From NCBI GenBank assembly GCA_041686915.1, contig JAWLDB010000130.1, forward strand, positions 1-7,971: a DNA stretch of 7,971 nucleotides, written 5' to 3'. This DNA comes from JAWLDB01 sp041686915. GTDB lineage: Bacteria; Bacillota; UBA994; UBA5500. The notes beneath the pieces are model-generated. The model was not told the DNA's origin. It made no database searches and saw only the letters and a list, made by a program, of their open reading frames with translations. The position numbers and the translations under genes are program-made. This document shows, piece by piece, positions 1 through 6,406 of this stretch (position 1 is the first letter of the stretch; each line of letters opens with the position of its first letter).

Positions 1-294
1 GTAAACCGCAAGCAGACAAGCCAACGCCGGTGGCTGAGAAGGGCGATGCTCCTGCTAGTTCCAGCGCTGGTACTGGCCGGTGCGTTGCAGCTATTTCAAC
101 AACACATCTCTGCCGACTACGGTCAACAGCAAAGATATGTAGTCCAGCCAGGCGACACCTTGTGGCAGGTTGCCCGCGCATACATACCGGAACGGATGGA
201 CATTCGTGCGTTTATCTATCGCCTGGAACAGGTTAATGGCCTGAAGGGAGGAATTATACACCCAGGCCAGCAGCTGCTCATACCAGGACGCTAA
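1..294 (+). CDS. Membrane-anchored LysM-domain protein, YneA-like (5' end beyond the window)
   Basis: The frame is open from base 1 to a TAA at 292-294, so the start probably lies to the left. The visible N-terminus is basic (NRKQTSQRRWLRR), followed by a hydrophobic stretch (MLLLVPALVLAGALQLF) that reads as a single membrane anchor with an outward C-terminus. A LysM domain follows: it begins RYVVQPGDTLWQVA (about residues 30-43 from the Met at base 46) and ends HPGQQLLIPGR, the normal layout of a complete domain of about 50 residues. LysM binds N-acetylglucosamine polymers, so the protein should sit at the wall-membrane interface. Short basic N-terminus, one helix and one LysM match B. subtilis YneA, the SOS-induced division inhibitor encoded next to lexA and yneB. 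A YneB-like recombinase further right supports this, but function is inferred. The Met at 46 is a poor start because the only purine-rich stretch ends two bases before it. The gene ends three bases before an opposing gene, with no terminator between. Confidence 0.75.
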   Translation, partial: VNRKQTSQRRWLRRAMLLLVPALVLAGALQLFQQHISADYGQQQRYVVQPGDTLWQVARAYIPERMDIRAFIYRLEQVNGLKGGIIHPGQQLLIPGR

Positions 295-297
295 GGC

Positions 298-651
298 TCA
301 GTCCATGTGCTGGAGGCGCTGCCGCAGTTTGCAGCCAAGGAAGGCTAGCAGCCAGGTTATGAAGGCCACGGTTCCAACTGCAGAGAAGATTAGCGACATA
401 AATGAAGCAGCCTCCTGGGAGTAGAAGATGGCAGTGGTCAGCATAGCGGAGGACAGGGTTAGAGCAGGGGCAAGCAAGGGGCGCCCTTTAAAGACGGCAA
501 GCACAACGCTAACAGCCATAGTCAACAGTACTGTGCTGGCGATAGCGTTAAAGTACATCCCAGCGAAATTATAGCGCCAAAGGAATAGCTGTTTGAGCAA
601 GCCTCCCGCAGCTATGGTGGCCAATAGAGATAATCCAAAGCTGAGCATCAT
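298..651 (-). CDS. Small four-helix integral membrane protein of unknown function
   Basis: I do not recognise this 117-residue protein. It is almost wholly hydrophobic, with four likely membrane helices at about residues 2-22, 29-51, 58-79 and 84-107, short polar links (KQLFLWRYN, KGRP, SQEA) and a basic tail (CKLRQRLQHMD). There are no catalytic motifs. The start is supported by AAGGAG six bases before ATG ATG at 651-646; either Met could be used. An exact TATAAT lies 45 bases upstream and a terminator separates it from the deacylase gene, so it is probably monocistronic. Its stop is three bases from that of the LysM gene in tail-to-tail arrangement, so the two transcripts probably overlap. 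Length and topology recall small ATP synthase I-like or CidA-like membrane proteins, but no diagnostic residue supports either. Confidence 0.72.
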   Translation of the reverse strand: MMLSFGLSLLATIAAGGLLKQLFLWRYNFAGMYFNAIASTVLLTMAVSVVLAVFKGRPLLAPALTLSSAMLTTAIFYSQEAASFMSLIFSAVGTVAFITWLLAFLGCKLRQRLQHMD

Positions 652-696
652 TATCCACTCCTTGGAGCCAAGCTCTCGTCTTGCTGGCTCACCTTA

Positions 697-702
697 ATTA
701 TA
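697..702 (-). promoter_or_regulatory. -10 element (TATAAT) for the 117-residue membrane protein
   Basis: The minus strand reads TATAAT at 702-697, a perfect sigma-A -10 box, 45 bases before the ATG at 651. With a 17-base spacer the -35 would fall at 725-720 and read CCTCGT, a poor match lying inside the terminator stem of the upstream gene. No TGn extension is present. The -10 call rests on the exact hexamer and its position. Confidence 0.5.
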
Positions 703-716
703 CCTCTTGGTAAACG

Positions 717-745
717 AAAACGAGGCCTGTCAGCGGCCTCGTTTT
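717..745. terminator. Bidirectional rho-independent terminator
   Basis: Perfect 11-bp stem, AAAACGAGGCC (717-727) with GGCCTCGTTTT (735-745), around a 7-base loop. It lies 12 bases after the stop of the deacylase gene, whose minus-strand transcript it should end. The plus-strand reading also has a good U-tract (GTTTTGCTTTTTG), so it could stop LysM-gene transcripts that read antisense through the 117-residue gene. Confidence 0.85.
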
Positions 746-757
746 GCTTTTTGCCCC

Positions 758-2365
758 TTATTTGCAGGACTTGCGCCTTAGCACCTGACCAGCCTGCACT
801 CCGGTGTGTTCACCATCCCAAACAGCGACGCGGCCGTTAACCAGCACTGCTTTCACGCCAACCGGATACTGTGCCGGCTCGGTATAGGTTGCTGTATCCG
901 CCACAGTAGCCGGATCGAAGATGACGATGTCTGCCTTAAGACCCGGGAGTAGCAGCCCGCGGTCATGCAATCCCAGCTTCTGAGCGGGGGCGAAGGTCAT
1001 CTTGCGGATGGCATCCTCCAGGGTAATGGTTTGCTTTTCCCTGACGTAGTGTCCGAGCACCCTTACAAAGGTACCAAAGGTGCGGGGGTGCGGTTTGCCG
1101 CGTTCCAAGGCGCGCTCAGCTGAAACGGCGCTGGAGTCTGACCCGACCATCATGTACGGGCTCTGCATGATGCGCTCCATATCTTCATCGCCGATGGTGA
1201 AGTAGACGATATCAATGCGCCGCTCGGCATTCATCAGCAAGTCAAAACAGGTATCGTAGCCATCCTTACCCCAGAGCTTAGCAATTTCAGCTACGGACTT
1301 GCCATCAACGCTATGGTCGTAATAGCAGCCGGTGATAATGATGCGCTCCCAGCCTACACCCTTATGAATGCTGATCCATCCGTCTACGCCCTCATCAATA
1401 TCCTTGCGCAAACGCTGACGTATCTCGGGATCGCGCAGGCGTTCGCGCAGCGCATTTACGCCGCCGATGTGCGCCCAGGGTGGGAGCACAGCACTTAGGC
1501 CACAGGCAGACGCATTATAGGGGTATTGGTCAAAGGTGACTTCCACGCCCTCATTACGGGCTGCCTCAATCGCCGCGAGGATCTGTACAGAAGTCCCCCA
1601 CATATGCTCGCCCATAGCTTTGAGATGGGCGATCTGCACTGGTGTGCCTGCCTGTCTGCCTATCTCGATTGCCTCTGCGACAGCCTCTAGCACTGCGTCG
1701 TTTTCTCCCCGGATATGGCTGGCATAGAGACCGTCGTATTCAGCGACTACCTTGGCCAGTTCAACCAACTCCGGCAGTTCAGCATAGCAACTAGGGGTGT
1801 AAATCAGACCGGTACTGATGCCAAACGCGCCTGCTTCCATTGCTTCACGCACGAGGTCTTGCATCTTTGCCAACTGTTCTGCGTCAGCAGGACCTTCGTC
1901 AAAACCCATGACGCAGTTACGTACGGCTCCTTGCCCAACCAAGGCTGCAACGTTGACACTAAGACCGCGTTGCTCCAGCAGCGCCAGATACTCGCGCATG
2001 GTACGCCAACTGGTATCGATGCCGAGTTTGCTTAGCAGCGGGGCAGCATCTGCCTGCTGCATCATTTCATCGGTGATGGGGGCTATACCGCTACCGCAGT
2101 TACCAATGACGTTAGTGGTAACGCCCTGCTGAATGTGGCTTTGTCCACGCCCTTCTACCAGCAGAGGAACATCTGAGTGAGTATGAATATCGATAAAGCC
2201 AGGGGAGACAGCCATGCCACCAGCATCGATGATGCGTTCAGCTCTTTCACCCTGCAAGTTGCCGATTTTGGCAATCGTATCGCCCTGTATACCGATATCT
2301 GCGTAGCGCCAACTGTTACCTGATCCGTCGTAAACTTTTCCGCCTCTGATAATTAGCGAGTACAC
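758..2365 (-). CDS. N-acyl-D-amino-acid deacylase (D-aminoacylase), amidohydrolase superfamily
   Basis: This 535-residue zinc hydrolase should cleave N-acyl-D-amino acids, or related N-acyl compounds, to the free D-amino acid and a carboxylate in the cytoplasm; there is no signal peptide. The chain opens with the small beta domain (LIIRGGKVYDGSG) and then the metal motif HTHSD (His61, His63, Asp65). Cys90 in GNCGSG is the metal-ligand Cys typical of D-aminoacylases. His217 (SHIRGE), His247 (AHLKAMG) and Asp410 (VGSDSS) complete the site. The His61-Cys90 and His217-His247 spacings (29 and 30) equal those known in the Alcaligenes enzyme (67-96 and 220-250). The C-terminus returns to the beta domain (GLKADIVIFDP, VKAVLVNGRVAV). 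The start is GTG, placed by GGAGGTG five to six bases upstream. At 535 residues it is longer than the roughly 480-residue Alcaligenes enzyme; the extra length lies between His247 and Asp410. Exact acyl and amino-acid specificity cannot be read from sequence. Confidence 0.93.
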   Translation of the reverse strand: MYSLIIRGGKVYDGSGNSWRYADIGIQGDTIAKIGNLQGERAERIIDAGGMAVSPGFIDIHTHSDVPLLVEGRGQSHIQQGVTTNVIGNCGSGIAPITDEMMQQADAAPLLSKLGIDTSWRTMREYLALLEQRGLSVNVAALVGQGAVRNCVMGFDEGPADAEQLAKMQDLVREAMEAGAFGISTGLIYTPSCYAELPELVELAKVVAEYDGLYASHIRGENDAVLEAVAEAIEIGRQAGTPVQIAHLKAMGEHMWGTSVQILAAIEAARNEGVEVTFDQYPYNASACGLSAVLPPWAHIGGVNALRERLRDPEIRQRLRKDIDEGVDGWISIHKGVGWERIIITGCYYDHSVDGKSVAEIAKLWGKDGYDTCFDLLMNAERRIDIVYFTIGDEDMERIMQSPYMMVGSDSSAVSAERALERGKPHPRTFGTFVRVLGHYVREKQTITLEDAIRKMTFAPAQKLGLHDRGLLLPGLKADIVIFDPATVADTATYTEPAQYPVGVKAVLVNGRVAVWDGEHTGVQAGQVLRRKSCK

Positions 2366-2443
2366 TTTAACACCTCCGTGAATTCTTGCCCATATGAAAC
2401 TCTATTCGTTTCGCTCTCCGAAATTCCTGCTCTGCTGGAATGC

Positions 2444-2468
2444 TGGCAGTGTCGTATAAAATCTGCCA
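2444..2468. promoter_or_regulatory. Operator-like inverted repeat around a plus-strand -10 box
   Basis: TGGCAG (2444-2449) and CTGCCA (2463-2468) form a perfect 6-bp inverted repeat with a 13-base gap, half-site centres 19 bp apart, close to two helical turns. Between them the plus strand reads TATAAA at 2455-2460, a plausible -10 box for the 90-residue gene starting at 2514. No good -35 is visible 16-18 bases upstream. The site lies in the 148-base region between two divergent genes, so one dimeric regulator could affect both. This is inference from geometry alone; I see no convincing promoter for the deacylase side. Confidence 0.3.
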
Positions 2469-2498
2469 AGCGCGGTGATGCTACACCTAGTTCTGTGC

Positions 2499-2507
2499 AA
2501 AGGAGGG
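2499..2507 (+). promoter_or_regulatory. Ribosome binding site that sets the 90-residue gene start
   Basis: AAAGGAGGG ends six bases before the ATG at 2514. The reading frame also holds an in-frame GTG ATG pair at 2475-2480, but translating from there would place this strong Shine-Dalgarno inside the coding region as Cys-Lys-Gly-Gly, so the 2514 start is preferred. Confidence 0.75.
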
Positions 2508-2513
2508 TTTCGT

Positions 2514-2786
2514 ATGGCTGAAAAGCGCATTCCATGGCGCCCACAGGAGGCTACTCCGGAGATCATTTCCGGAATGATGCCAGACGGGGTGTATCATGAC
2601 GTCAATGAGTATACGCATCCGGACTACCCGGACCTGCCTTATCCGGAAGCGATTAACGATGTAACCTGGTACAAGGATCCTCTGGTAAGCAACGACGAAC
2701 CGAGCCCCTATGATTGCTGGGAGCCTGAGGACCCCGAGCACCCTTGGAAGGTCCCTTACGGGCCACACTACCCACCAACCGTATGA
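2514..2786 (+). CDS. Small acidic Pro/Tyr/Trp-rich protein of unknown function
   Basis: I do not recognise this 90-residue protein. Its composition is striking: 18 Pro, 8 Tyr, 4 Trp, 9 Asp and 9 Glu against only 5 Lys/Arg, giving a net charge near -13. The second half consists of short aromatic-proline phrases such as HPDYPDLPYPE, EPSPYDCWEPEDPEHPW and VPYGPHYPP. There is no membrane helix, no signal peptide, a single Cys (68) and no known catalytic motif, so it is probably largely extended or disordered. A strong ribosome binding site and a textbook terminator show a self-contained expressed gene, divergent from the deacylase and convergent with the DUF3810 gene. Pro/Tyr-rich small proteins occur among Bacillota spore-coat components such as CotJA; that comparison is of composition only, and no alignable motif was seen. 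Confidence 0.75.
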   Translation: MAEKRIPWRPQEATPEIISGMMPDGVYHDVNEYTHPDYPDLPYPEAINDVTWYKDPLVSNDEPSPYDCWEPEDPEHPWKVPYGPHYPPTV

Positions 2787-2798
2787 TTAAGAACACGA

Positions 2799-2832
2799 AA
2801 CCCTTTGCCTGACAGCAAAGGGTTCTTTTTTT
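2799..2832 (+). terminator. Rho-independent terminator of the 90-residue gene
   Basis: Perfect 10-bp stem AACCCTTTGC (2799-2808) with GCAAAGGGTT (2815-2824), loop CTGACA, followed by a run of T broken only by one C (2823-2832). It starts 12 bases after the stop. The opposite strand has only a short T stretch, so it would serve the converging DUF3810 gene less well. Confidence 0.92.
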
Positions 2833-2837
2833 CGTAT

Positions 2838-3932
2838 CTATTCAGCGCGCCGGGCTGCCAGCAACAAGTCCACCATGCGGCCATAGCTCTGCACGCCGTC
2901 GGTCTGGTTATTAGCCTTAAGGTAGCTATCGTTGATATCGTGAGAGATTTCGTAGATTCGGCCCTGATGTTGCTGCCAATAATCGTTCCGGTACTGCAAG
3001 TCCCGCTTTAGCCCTGCTCCATACAGCGACTGTAGTTCCTGCCATGCATCCCGGTCATTGTAGAACAACGAACGCATCGCTTCAGTTAGCGCGAGCACAA
3101 TACCTGAGTACTGGTAGTCAACATCAGGATGGGCCATACAGACCAGATAGGCGATATAGTTGGCCTCATCTTCCCGCGCAAAACCGCGCTGATGTGCCAT
3201 CTCATGGGCGGTAGCCATAGGGATACTCACGTCGGGCATATGGACGTTGACATTAGCCTCACCGGTGAACGGAAAGTACATTCCGCCAATACCTGTGTAT
3301 GACCAGGCAGCAGATAGCATCACGGGTTTCGGGCGTCCAAACCTGCCCCCAAGTTCCGGTATCTGTTCGGAAAGACGCCGGTAACCCAAGTCAGCTCTTC
3401 GCAGAGCGTCTACTTCGCCTGCCGGTAAATGCATCACACCAGCAGCGTCTTCAGTTATCTGGGCGCGCAAGAGATTTGCCTGTTGGATCAAATCCCGGCA
3501 TAAAGCTGCTAGTTCGTCAGTCTCGGAAGGCCGCACTTCCAGACCAACGAGCTCACCAAACGGCAAACGGTTATAGTTTAGTCCCCAAATTGAAACAAAA
3601 GACAGGTATAGCAGGCTGAGCACCATCCCGATGATGAGGAGCAGCCCGCCAAGCTGGCGTGGAGCCGTCGCTGGCCTGCTTGCAACGCGCATGATGCCCC
3701 TCAGCAGATACCAAAGTAGAACAATCGTCAATGATACGACCAAGACTTCGGCTACTGAAAACGGTAGGAGGCCTGTTAGCAGGCTGAGCGGCTGCATGAC
3801 GAACCGATAGATGAGGCTTGAGTACACCCTTTCGGTCAGCGCTGGTTGAAGGGAAGCCAACCAAAACAGCAGCAGACCAGCAGGAAAACCGAGCAGCAGC
3901 CACATGGGACGCCGTTTAGCACTTGAACGCAC
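2838..3932 (-). CDS. DUF3810 family membrane zinc-metalloprotein
   Basis: This 364-residue protein has three N-terminal membrane helices (about residues 10-28, 52-78 and 93-118) and then a large soluble domain, presumably outside the membrane. That domain carries HEMAH at 243-247 followed by QRGFAREDEANYIAYL. HExxH with a nearby Glu-x-Glu-Ala-Asn is the hallmark of DUF3810 and is a likely gluzincin-type zinc site (His243, His247 and probably Glu254 or Glu256). GIGGMYFPFTGEANVN ahead of it is also typical. No substrate is established for the family; membrane-bound peptidase activity is the natural inference. The start is GTG at 3932, with AAGGAG nine bases upstream; an in-frame upstream ATG at 3965 would put that ribosome site inside the coding region. 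It lies 67 bases after the phospholipase-like gene on the same strand with no evident terminator, so the two are probably cotranscribed. Confidence 0.85.
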   Translation of the reverse strand: MRSSAKRRPMWLLLGFPAGLLLFWLASLQPALTERVYSSLIYRFVMQPLSLLTGLLPFSVAEVLVVSLTIVLLWYLLRGIMRVASRPATAPRQLGGLLLIIGMVLSLLYLSFVSIWGLNYNRLPFGELVGLEVRPSETDELAALCRDLIQQANLLRAQITEDAAGVMHLPAGEVDALRRADLGYRRLSEQIPELGGRFGRPKPVMLSAAWSYTGIGGMYFPFTGEANVNVHMPDVSIPMATAHEMAHQRGFAREDEANYIAYLVCMAHPDVDYQYSGIVLALTEAMRSLFYNDRDAWQELQSLYGAGLKRDLQYRNDYWQQHQGRIYEISHDINDSYLKANNQTDGVQSYGRMVDLLLAARRAE

Positions 3933-3941
3933 AGCAAAACA

Positions 3942-3948
3942 CTCCTTT
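3942..3948 (-). promoter_or_regulatory. Ribosome binding site that sets the DUF3810 GTG start
   Basis: The minus strand reads AAAGGAG at 3948-3942, nine bases before GTG at 3932. It falls within the 11 codons between an in-frame ATG at 3965 and this GTG. The residues those codons would encode (GSEAVKECFA) lack the basic, membrane-leading character that starts at MRSSAKRRPMW. Confidence 0.7.
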
Positions 3949-3959
3949 ACTGCTTCAGA

Positions 3960-3978
3960 CCCCAACCACCGGTTGGGG
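3960..3978 (-). repeat. Intergenic GC-rich hairpin between the phospholipase-like and DUF3810 genes
   Basis: CCCCAACC (3960-3967) pairs perfectly with GGTTGGGG (3971-3978) around a 3-base loop. On the minus transcript the stem ends 12 bases before the DUF3810 ribosome binding site, and it has no U-tract. It is therefore more likely an mRNA-stability or processing hairpin, or a weak attenuator, than a terminator. Confidence 0.5.
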
Positions 3979-3999
3979 CTTGAATATGATCTATCTTCA

Positions 4000-4989
4000 T
4001 TAATCGAGAATAGGTTTACTATGCTTTAGTTCTATATCCTGGTCACAATCCTTGCCCGTAGAGAAGGACAGGTTACCCAGTATCTGCAACCAGCTCTCCG
4101 TGTGCAGCTCGTCGTTCAGCCAAGCCAAGCTTGCCTCAATCATACCGCCTGCCTCAGCTATGGACAGGTACAACAGGTCGTCCAGACTGACATCGTATGC
4201 CTCATGCTCATCAGCTGGGTGGACCCACGTGCGGCGTTCCCGGTTCAGATAGTCTGCTTGAGGGTTCAGTTTTGGTTGATAGAAGTAGGCGGCAGCGTTG
4301 ATGCTCTTGCCAGCTACAGCAAAGAAGCCCTTCTTGATGCCGGTTGGATCGAAGAAAAAGCGACAGGCATGCATCATGTCCTTATAGGACTGCTGGATGC
4401 AGTCTGGCTGCTGTTTGACCCATAGACTGGGATAAAGCCTTGGAATCACTTGCGCGTAGATATCGGCAATCTCTGCCGGTAGCTCAGGCCCGAGGTCAAA
4501 CCGTTGGTTGGCTGGCACCTTGTGTAACTCAAGGCCCCAATACTCTTTAGCCAGGATTGCATCGATGGCAGCCTCAATGCGCTTGTGGTTGGCGATCAGA
4601 TGATGGGTAGCAGGATCGTTCTTGTCATAGAAGCCGGAAATATAGTGGATGTAAGGATGAGTGTTCCGGTCTACCGCCCAGTGGCATAGTAGCCCTAAGG
4701 CATAGACGACTCCTAGCACGTAGCTCTCGGTGTTCTTAATGCTCTTTAGATAGGCGAACACAGCCTGGTGGAAGTCGCGGCATCGCTCATGGTGCACTGT
4801 CTCACCGATGGCAGCTGCGCTCTTATCTTTAACCCATGGCCAAAAATGATAGTAGAAAAAGAAGTCAGTACCCTGGCAGCCGAAATCAAACACCCTGCGG
4901 TGCTCCTGTACGTGAGCATGCCAGCTATCTACTTCCAGGCCGGCTAATACTCGATCGCCAGTTATTAGATGGGTCCACATATCCGGCAT
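4000..4989 (-). CDS. Zinc-dependent phospholipase C family protein (alpha-toxin fold)
   Basis: This 329-residue protein fits the all-helical zinc phospholipase C family of Bacillus cereus PC-PLC and the N-domain of Clostridium perfringens alpha-toxin, which hydrolyse phospholipid head groups with three zinc ions. Candidate ligands occur in the family order: Trp5 and His7 near the N-terminus, Asp42 in GCQGTDFFFY, His66/His67, His103 and Asp107 in HWAVD, His111/His115 in THPYIHY, and His135 and Glu139 in NHKRIE. The H-x3-D and H-x3-E pairs match the known metal-ligand spacing. Unlike the secreted toxins it has no signal peptide (MPDMWTHLITGDRVL), so it is probably intracellular and may act on another substrate. 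The family usually needs its N-terminal Trp exposed by signal cleavage; here Trp is residue 5. A C-terminal region of about 120 residues shows no recognised lipid-binding domain. The start is ATG at 4989, eight bases after AGGAGG; the GTG at 4998 overlaps that site. Confidence 0.85.
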   Translation of the reverse strand: MPDMWTHLITGDRVLAGLEVDSWHAHVQEHRRVFDFGCQGTDFFFYYHFWPWVKDKSAAAIGETVHHERCRDFHQAVFAYLKSIKNTESYVLGVVYALGLLCHWAVDRNTHPYIHYISGFYDKNDPATHHLIANHKRIEAAIDAILAKEYWGLELHKVPANQRFDLGPELPAEIADIYAQVIPRLYPSLWVKQQPDCIQQSYKDMMHACRFFFDPTGIKKGFFAVAGKSINAAAYFYQPKLNPQADYLNRERRTWVHPADEHEAYDVSLDDLLYLSIAEAGGMIEASLAWLNDELHTESWLQILGNLSFSTGKDCDQDIELKHSKPILD

Positions 4990-4997
4990 GTAAGACA

Positions 4998-5003
4998 CCT
5001 CCT
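4998..5003 (-). promoter_or_regulatory. Ribosome binding site that sets the phospholipase-like start
   Basis: The minus strand reads AGGAGG at 5003-4998. An in-frame GTG at 4998-4996 overlaps its last base and so cannot be the start it serves; ATG at 4989 lies eight bases downstream and is preferred, removing three residues (MSY) from the longest frame. Confidence 0.75.
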
Positions 5004-5025
5004 GATTATCCGGTGGTCCAGCTTC

Positions 5026-5034
5026 ATTTTAGCA
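5026..5034 (-). promoter_or_regulatory. Extended -10 promoter for the phospholipase/DUF3810 unit
   Basis: The minus strand reads TGCTAAAAT at 5034-5026: a TAAAAT -10 box (one mismatch to consensus) with the TGn extension that can replace a -35. No good -35 is seen 16-18 bases upstream. It lies 36 bases before the ATG at 4989, a typical leader length. Confidence 0.5.
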
Positions 5035-5078
5035 CTATTCCAATGAACCGGAGGCTAAATAATGGATTAGATTAACAA

Positions 5079-5106
5079 GCACCCCGATGCGTAAACATCG
5101 GGGTGC
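5079..5106 (-). terminator. Rho-independent terminator of the MFS gene
   Basis: Perfect 11-bp GC-rich stem GCACCCCGATG (5079-5089) with CATCGGGGTGC (5096-5106), loop of six bases, 19 bases after the MFS stop. On the minus strand it is followed by TTGTTAATCT, a moderate U-tract. It separates the MFS gene from the phospholipase-like promoter. Confidence 0.75.
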
Positions 5107-5125
5107 GCTATGTGCTTAAACCCTG

Positions 5126-6391
5126 TTATGACTGGGGGCGTTCGACTGCGGGCTGCTTTGCTATCTCCTTAATGCCGAAGGTGCTCGCCACTGCTACCAC
5201 GCCCAGGACCACGAGCACGGAGAAAGCGAAGCGGTAGGCAGACAACGGATAAACTGGCCCCGCGGCTACCCGCTCTAGCAGCACGCCAATATAGTTGTTG
5301 AGTAAAGCGGCGCCAACAAATCCGGCGGTGTTAACTACGGCCACGGCTATGCCGGCAAAGGCAGGGTCGTTGACTTGTTTAACGTTATTGAAGGTAAGCA
5401 GGAAGCTTACTGCCAGGAAACCAAGCAGGAAAAAGAGAATATACATCTGCCAAAGCGCAGGGTGTCCTGCATACAGAATGTAGGCCCAAATCGCAGTGTA
5501 TAGGATGCTGCTAACGAGCAGAATTGGCCTGACCCGTCCCAGGCGGTCAGCCAAGTAGCCCATAGCCGGGCCACCAAGTGCTACACCCAGAGTCATCATT
5601 AGGGTTACTTGCGAAGCCTGCTGCTTCAACAAGCCATAGGTATGCATCAAGTAGGGCACACCCCACAGCCCTGAAACTGTGGTAATGCCGCCCATGATGG
5701 CAAAGAAATAAATGAAGTTGGGCCAGGTGCGGCTGTTAGCCACTACGTTGCTGATGGCAGTAGCAAGCTTCACCTTCGGCCGTTCAGGCGCCTCTTGATA
5801 GGGTTTAAAGCCAAGCTCCCGGGGATGATCGCGAACCAGCAGCCAAAGCAGCACTGCTACCAGGATAGATACGGCGGCGATATAACGGAATGCTATACGC
5901 CATCCAACATAAACCACCAACAGAGCCAGTGGAGTTGTAGCCAGAATGCCGCCGATGTTGCCCACGATGGAGGTAAGGCCTGACATGGTGGAGAATTCAG
6001 TAGAACGGAACCAAACAGACTGCATCTTCAGGATGCAGACAAGGATTACTGCCACACCAAGACCCACGAAGAGACGGCCGAGATAAGCCATATCACGGCT
6101 CCCTGCCATGCTGAAGAGCAGCGAGCCGACACCTGCGAGCAGCATGCCGGCTGCAGTAGTGCGCCGGGGCCCAACGTAGTCAGCCAGGATGCCTGACGGA
6201 ATCTGCATGACTGCATAGGCGTAAAAGTACATCGATGCCAGGGTACTCAGCTCGGCTGCAGTTAACCCTAAGTCGCTTATCAGATTGTCGGCCATAACGG
6301 CAGTTGCGTAGCGATGAAAGAACACAATCAGGAATGAGAAGGCCATGACGGCCCAAACTACCCACTTGTACTGGTCTATAGAACGACGCAC
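5126..6391 (-). CDS. Major facilitator superfamily (MFS) transporter
   Basis: This 421-residue protein has the usual 12-helix MFS layout: two six-helix halves joined by a charged cytoplasmic loop at about residues 187-226 (VRDHPRELGFKPYQEAPERPK). The family's motif A appears in both halves: GILADYVGPRRT at about 67-78 and GYLADRLGRVRP at about 278-289. The first helix contains FFHRYATAVMADNL and the second YFYAYAVMQIPSG, a pattern common in organic-anion and sugar-acid or amino-acid permeases driven by an ion gradient; the substrate cannot be fixed. The longest frame begins at GTG 6418, but AAAGGAG at 6406-6400 lies inside it. That site is only two bases from ATG 6397 and eight from GTG 6391, so GTG 6391 (MRRSIDQYKW) is the best start. 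It has its own promoter and terminator and is divergent from the recombinase gene. A link to the deacylase, for example uptake of acyl-amino acids or release of products, is speculative. Confidence 0.92.
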   Translation of the reverse strand: MRRSIDQYKWVVWAVMAFSFLIVFFHRYATAVMADNLISDLGLTAAELSTLASMYFYAYAVMQIPSGILADYVGPRRTTAAGMLLAGVGSLLFSMAGSRDMAYLGRLFVGLGVAVILVCILKMQSVWFRSTEFSTMSGLTSIVGNIGGILATTPLALLVVYVGWRIAFRYIAAVSILVAVLLWLLVRDHPRELGFKPYQEAPERPKVKLATAISNVVANSRTWPNFIYFFAIMGGITTVSGLWGVPYLMHTYGLLKQQASQVTLMMTLGVALGGPAMGYLADRLGRVRPILLVSSILYTAIWAYILYAGHPALWQMYILFFLLGFLAVSFLLTFNNVKQVNDPAFAGIAVAVVNTAGFVGAALLNNYIGVLLERVAAGPVYPLSAYRFAFSVLVVLGVVAVASTFGIKEIAKQPAVERPQS

Positions 6392-6399
6392 CCACATAA

Positions 6400-6406
6400 C
6401 TCCTTT
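6400..6406 (-). promoter_or_regulatory. Ribosome binding site that decides the MFS start
   Basis: AAAGGAG on the minus strand at 6406-6400. Spacing is two bases to ATG 6397 (too close) and eight to GTG 6391 (ideal). Selection of GTG two codons after an ATG is an easy place for automated start calls to go wrong. Confidence 0.65.

Noticed and set aside
30..236. Alternative plus-strand frame overlapping the LysM gene
   Set aside because: The GTG start is unsupported and the product has no domain; the other frame encodes a complete LysM domain.
1313..2132. Several overlapping plus-strand frames of 61-106 residues opposite the deacylase gene
   Set aside because: They lack ribosome binding sites and recognisable domains, and lie antisense to a long gene with intact catalytic motifs; they are shadows.
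2487..2768. Minus-strand frame of 93 residues opposite the 90-residue gene
   Set aside because: The plus frame has the consensus ribosome site and terminator; the minus frame has neither.
3299..3903. Antisense and out-of-frame reading frames within the DUF3810 gene
   Set aside because: The main frame carries three membrane helices and the HEMAHQRG motif; these are shadows with no start signals.
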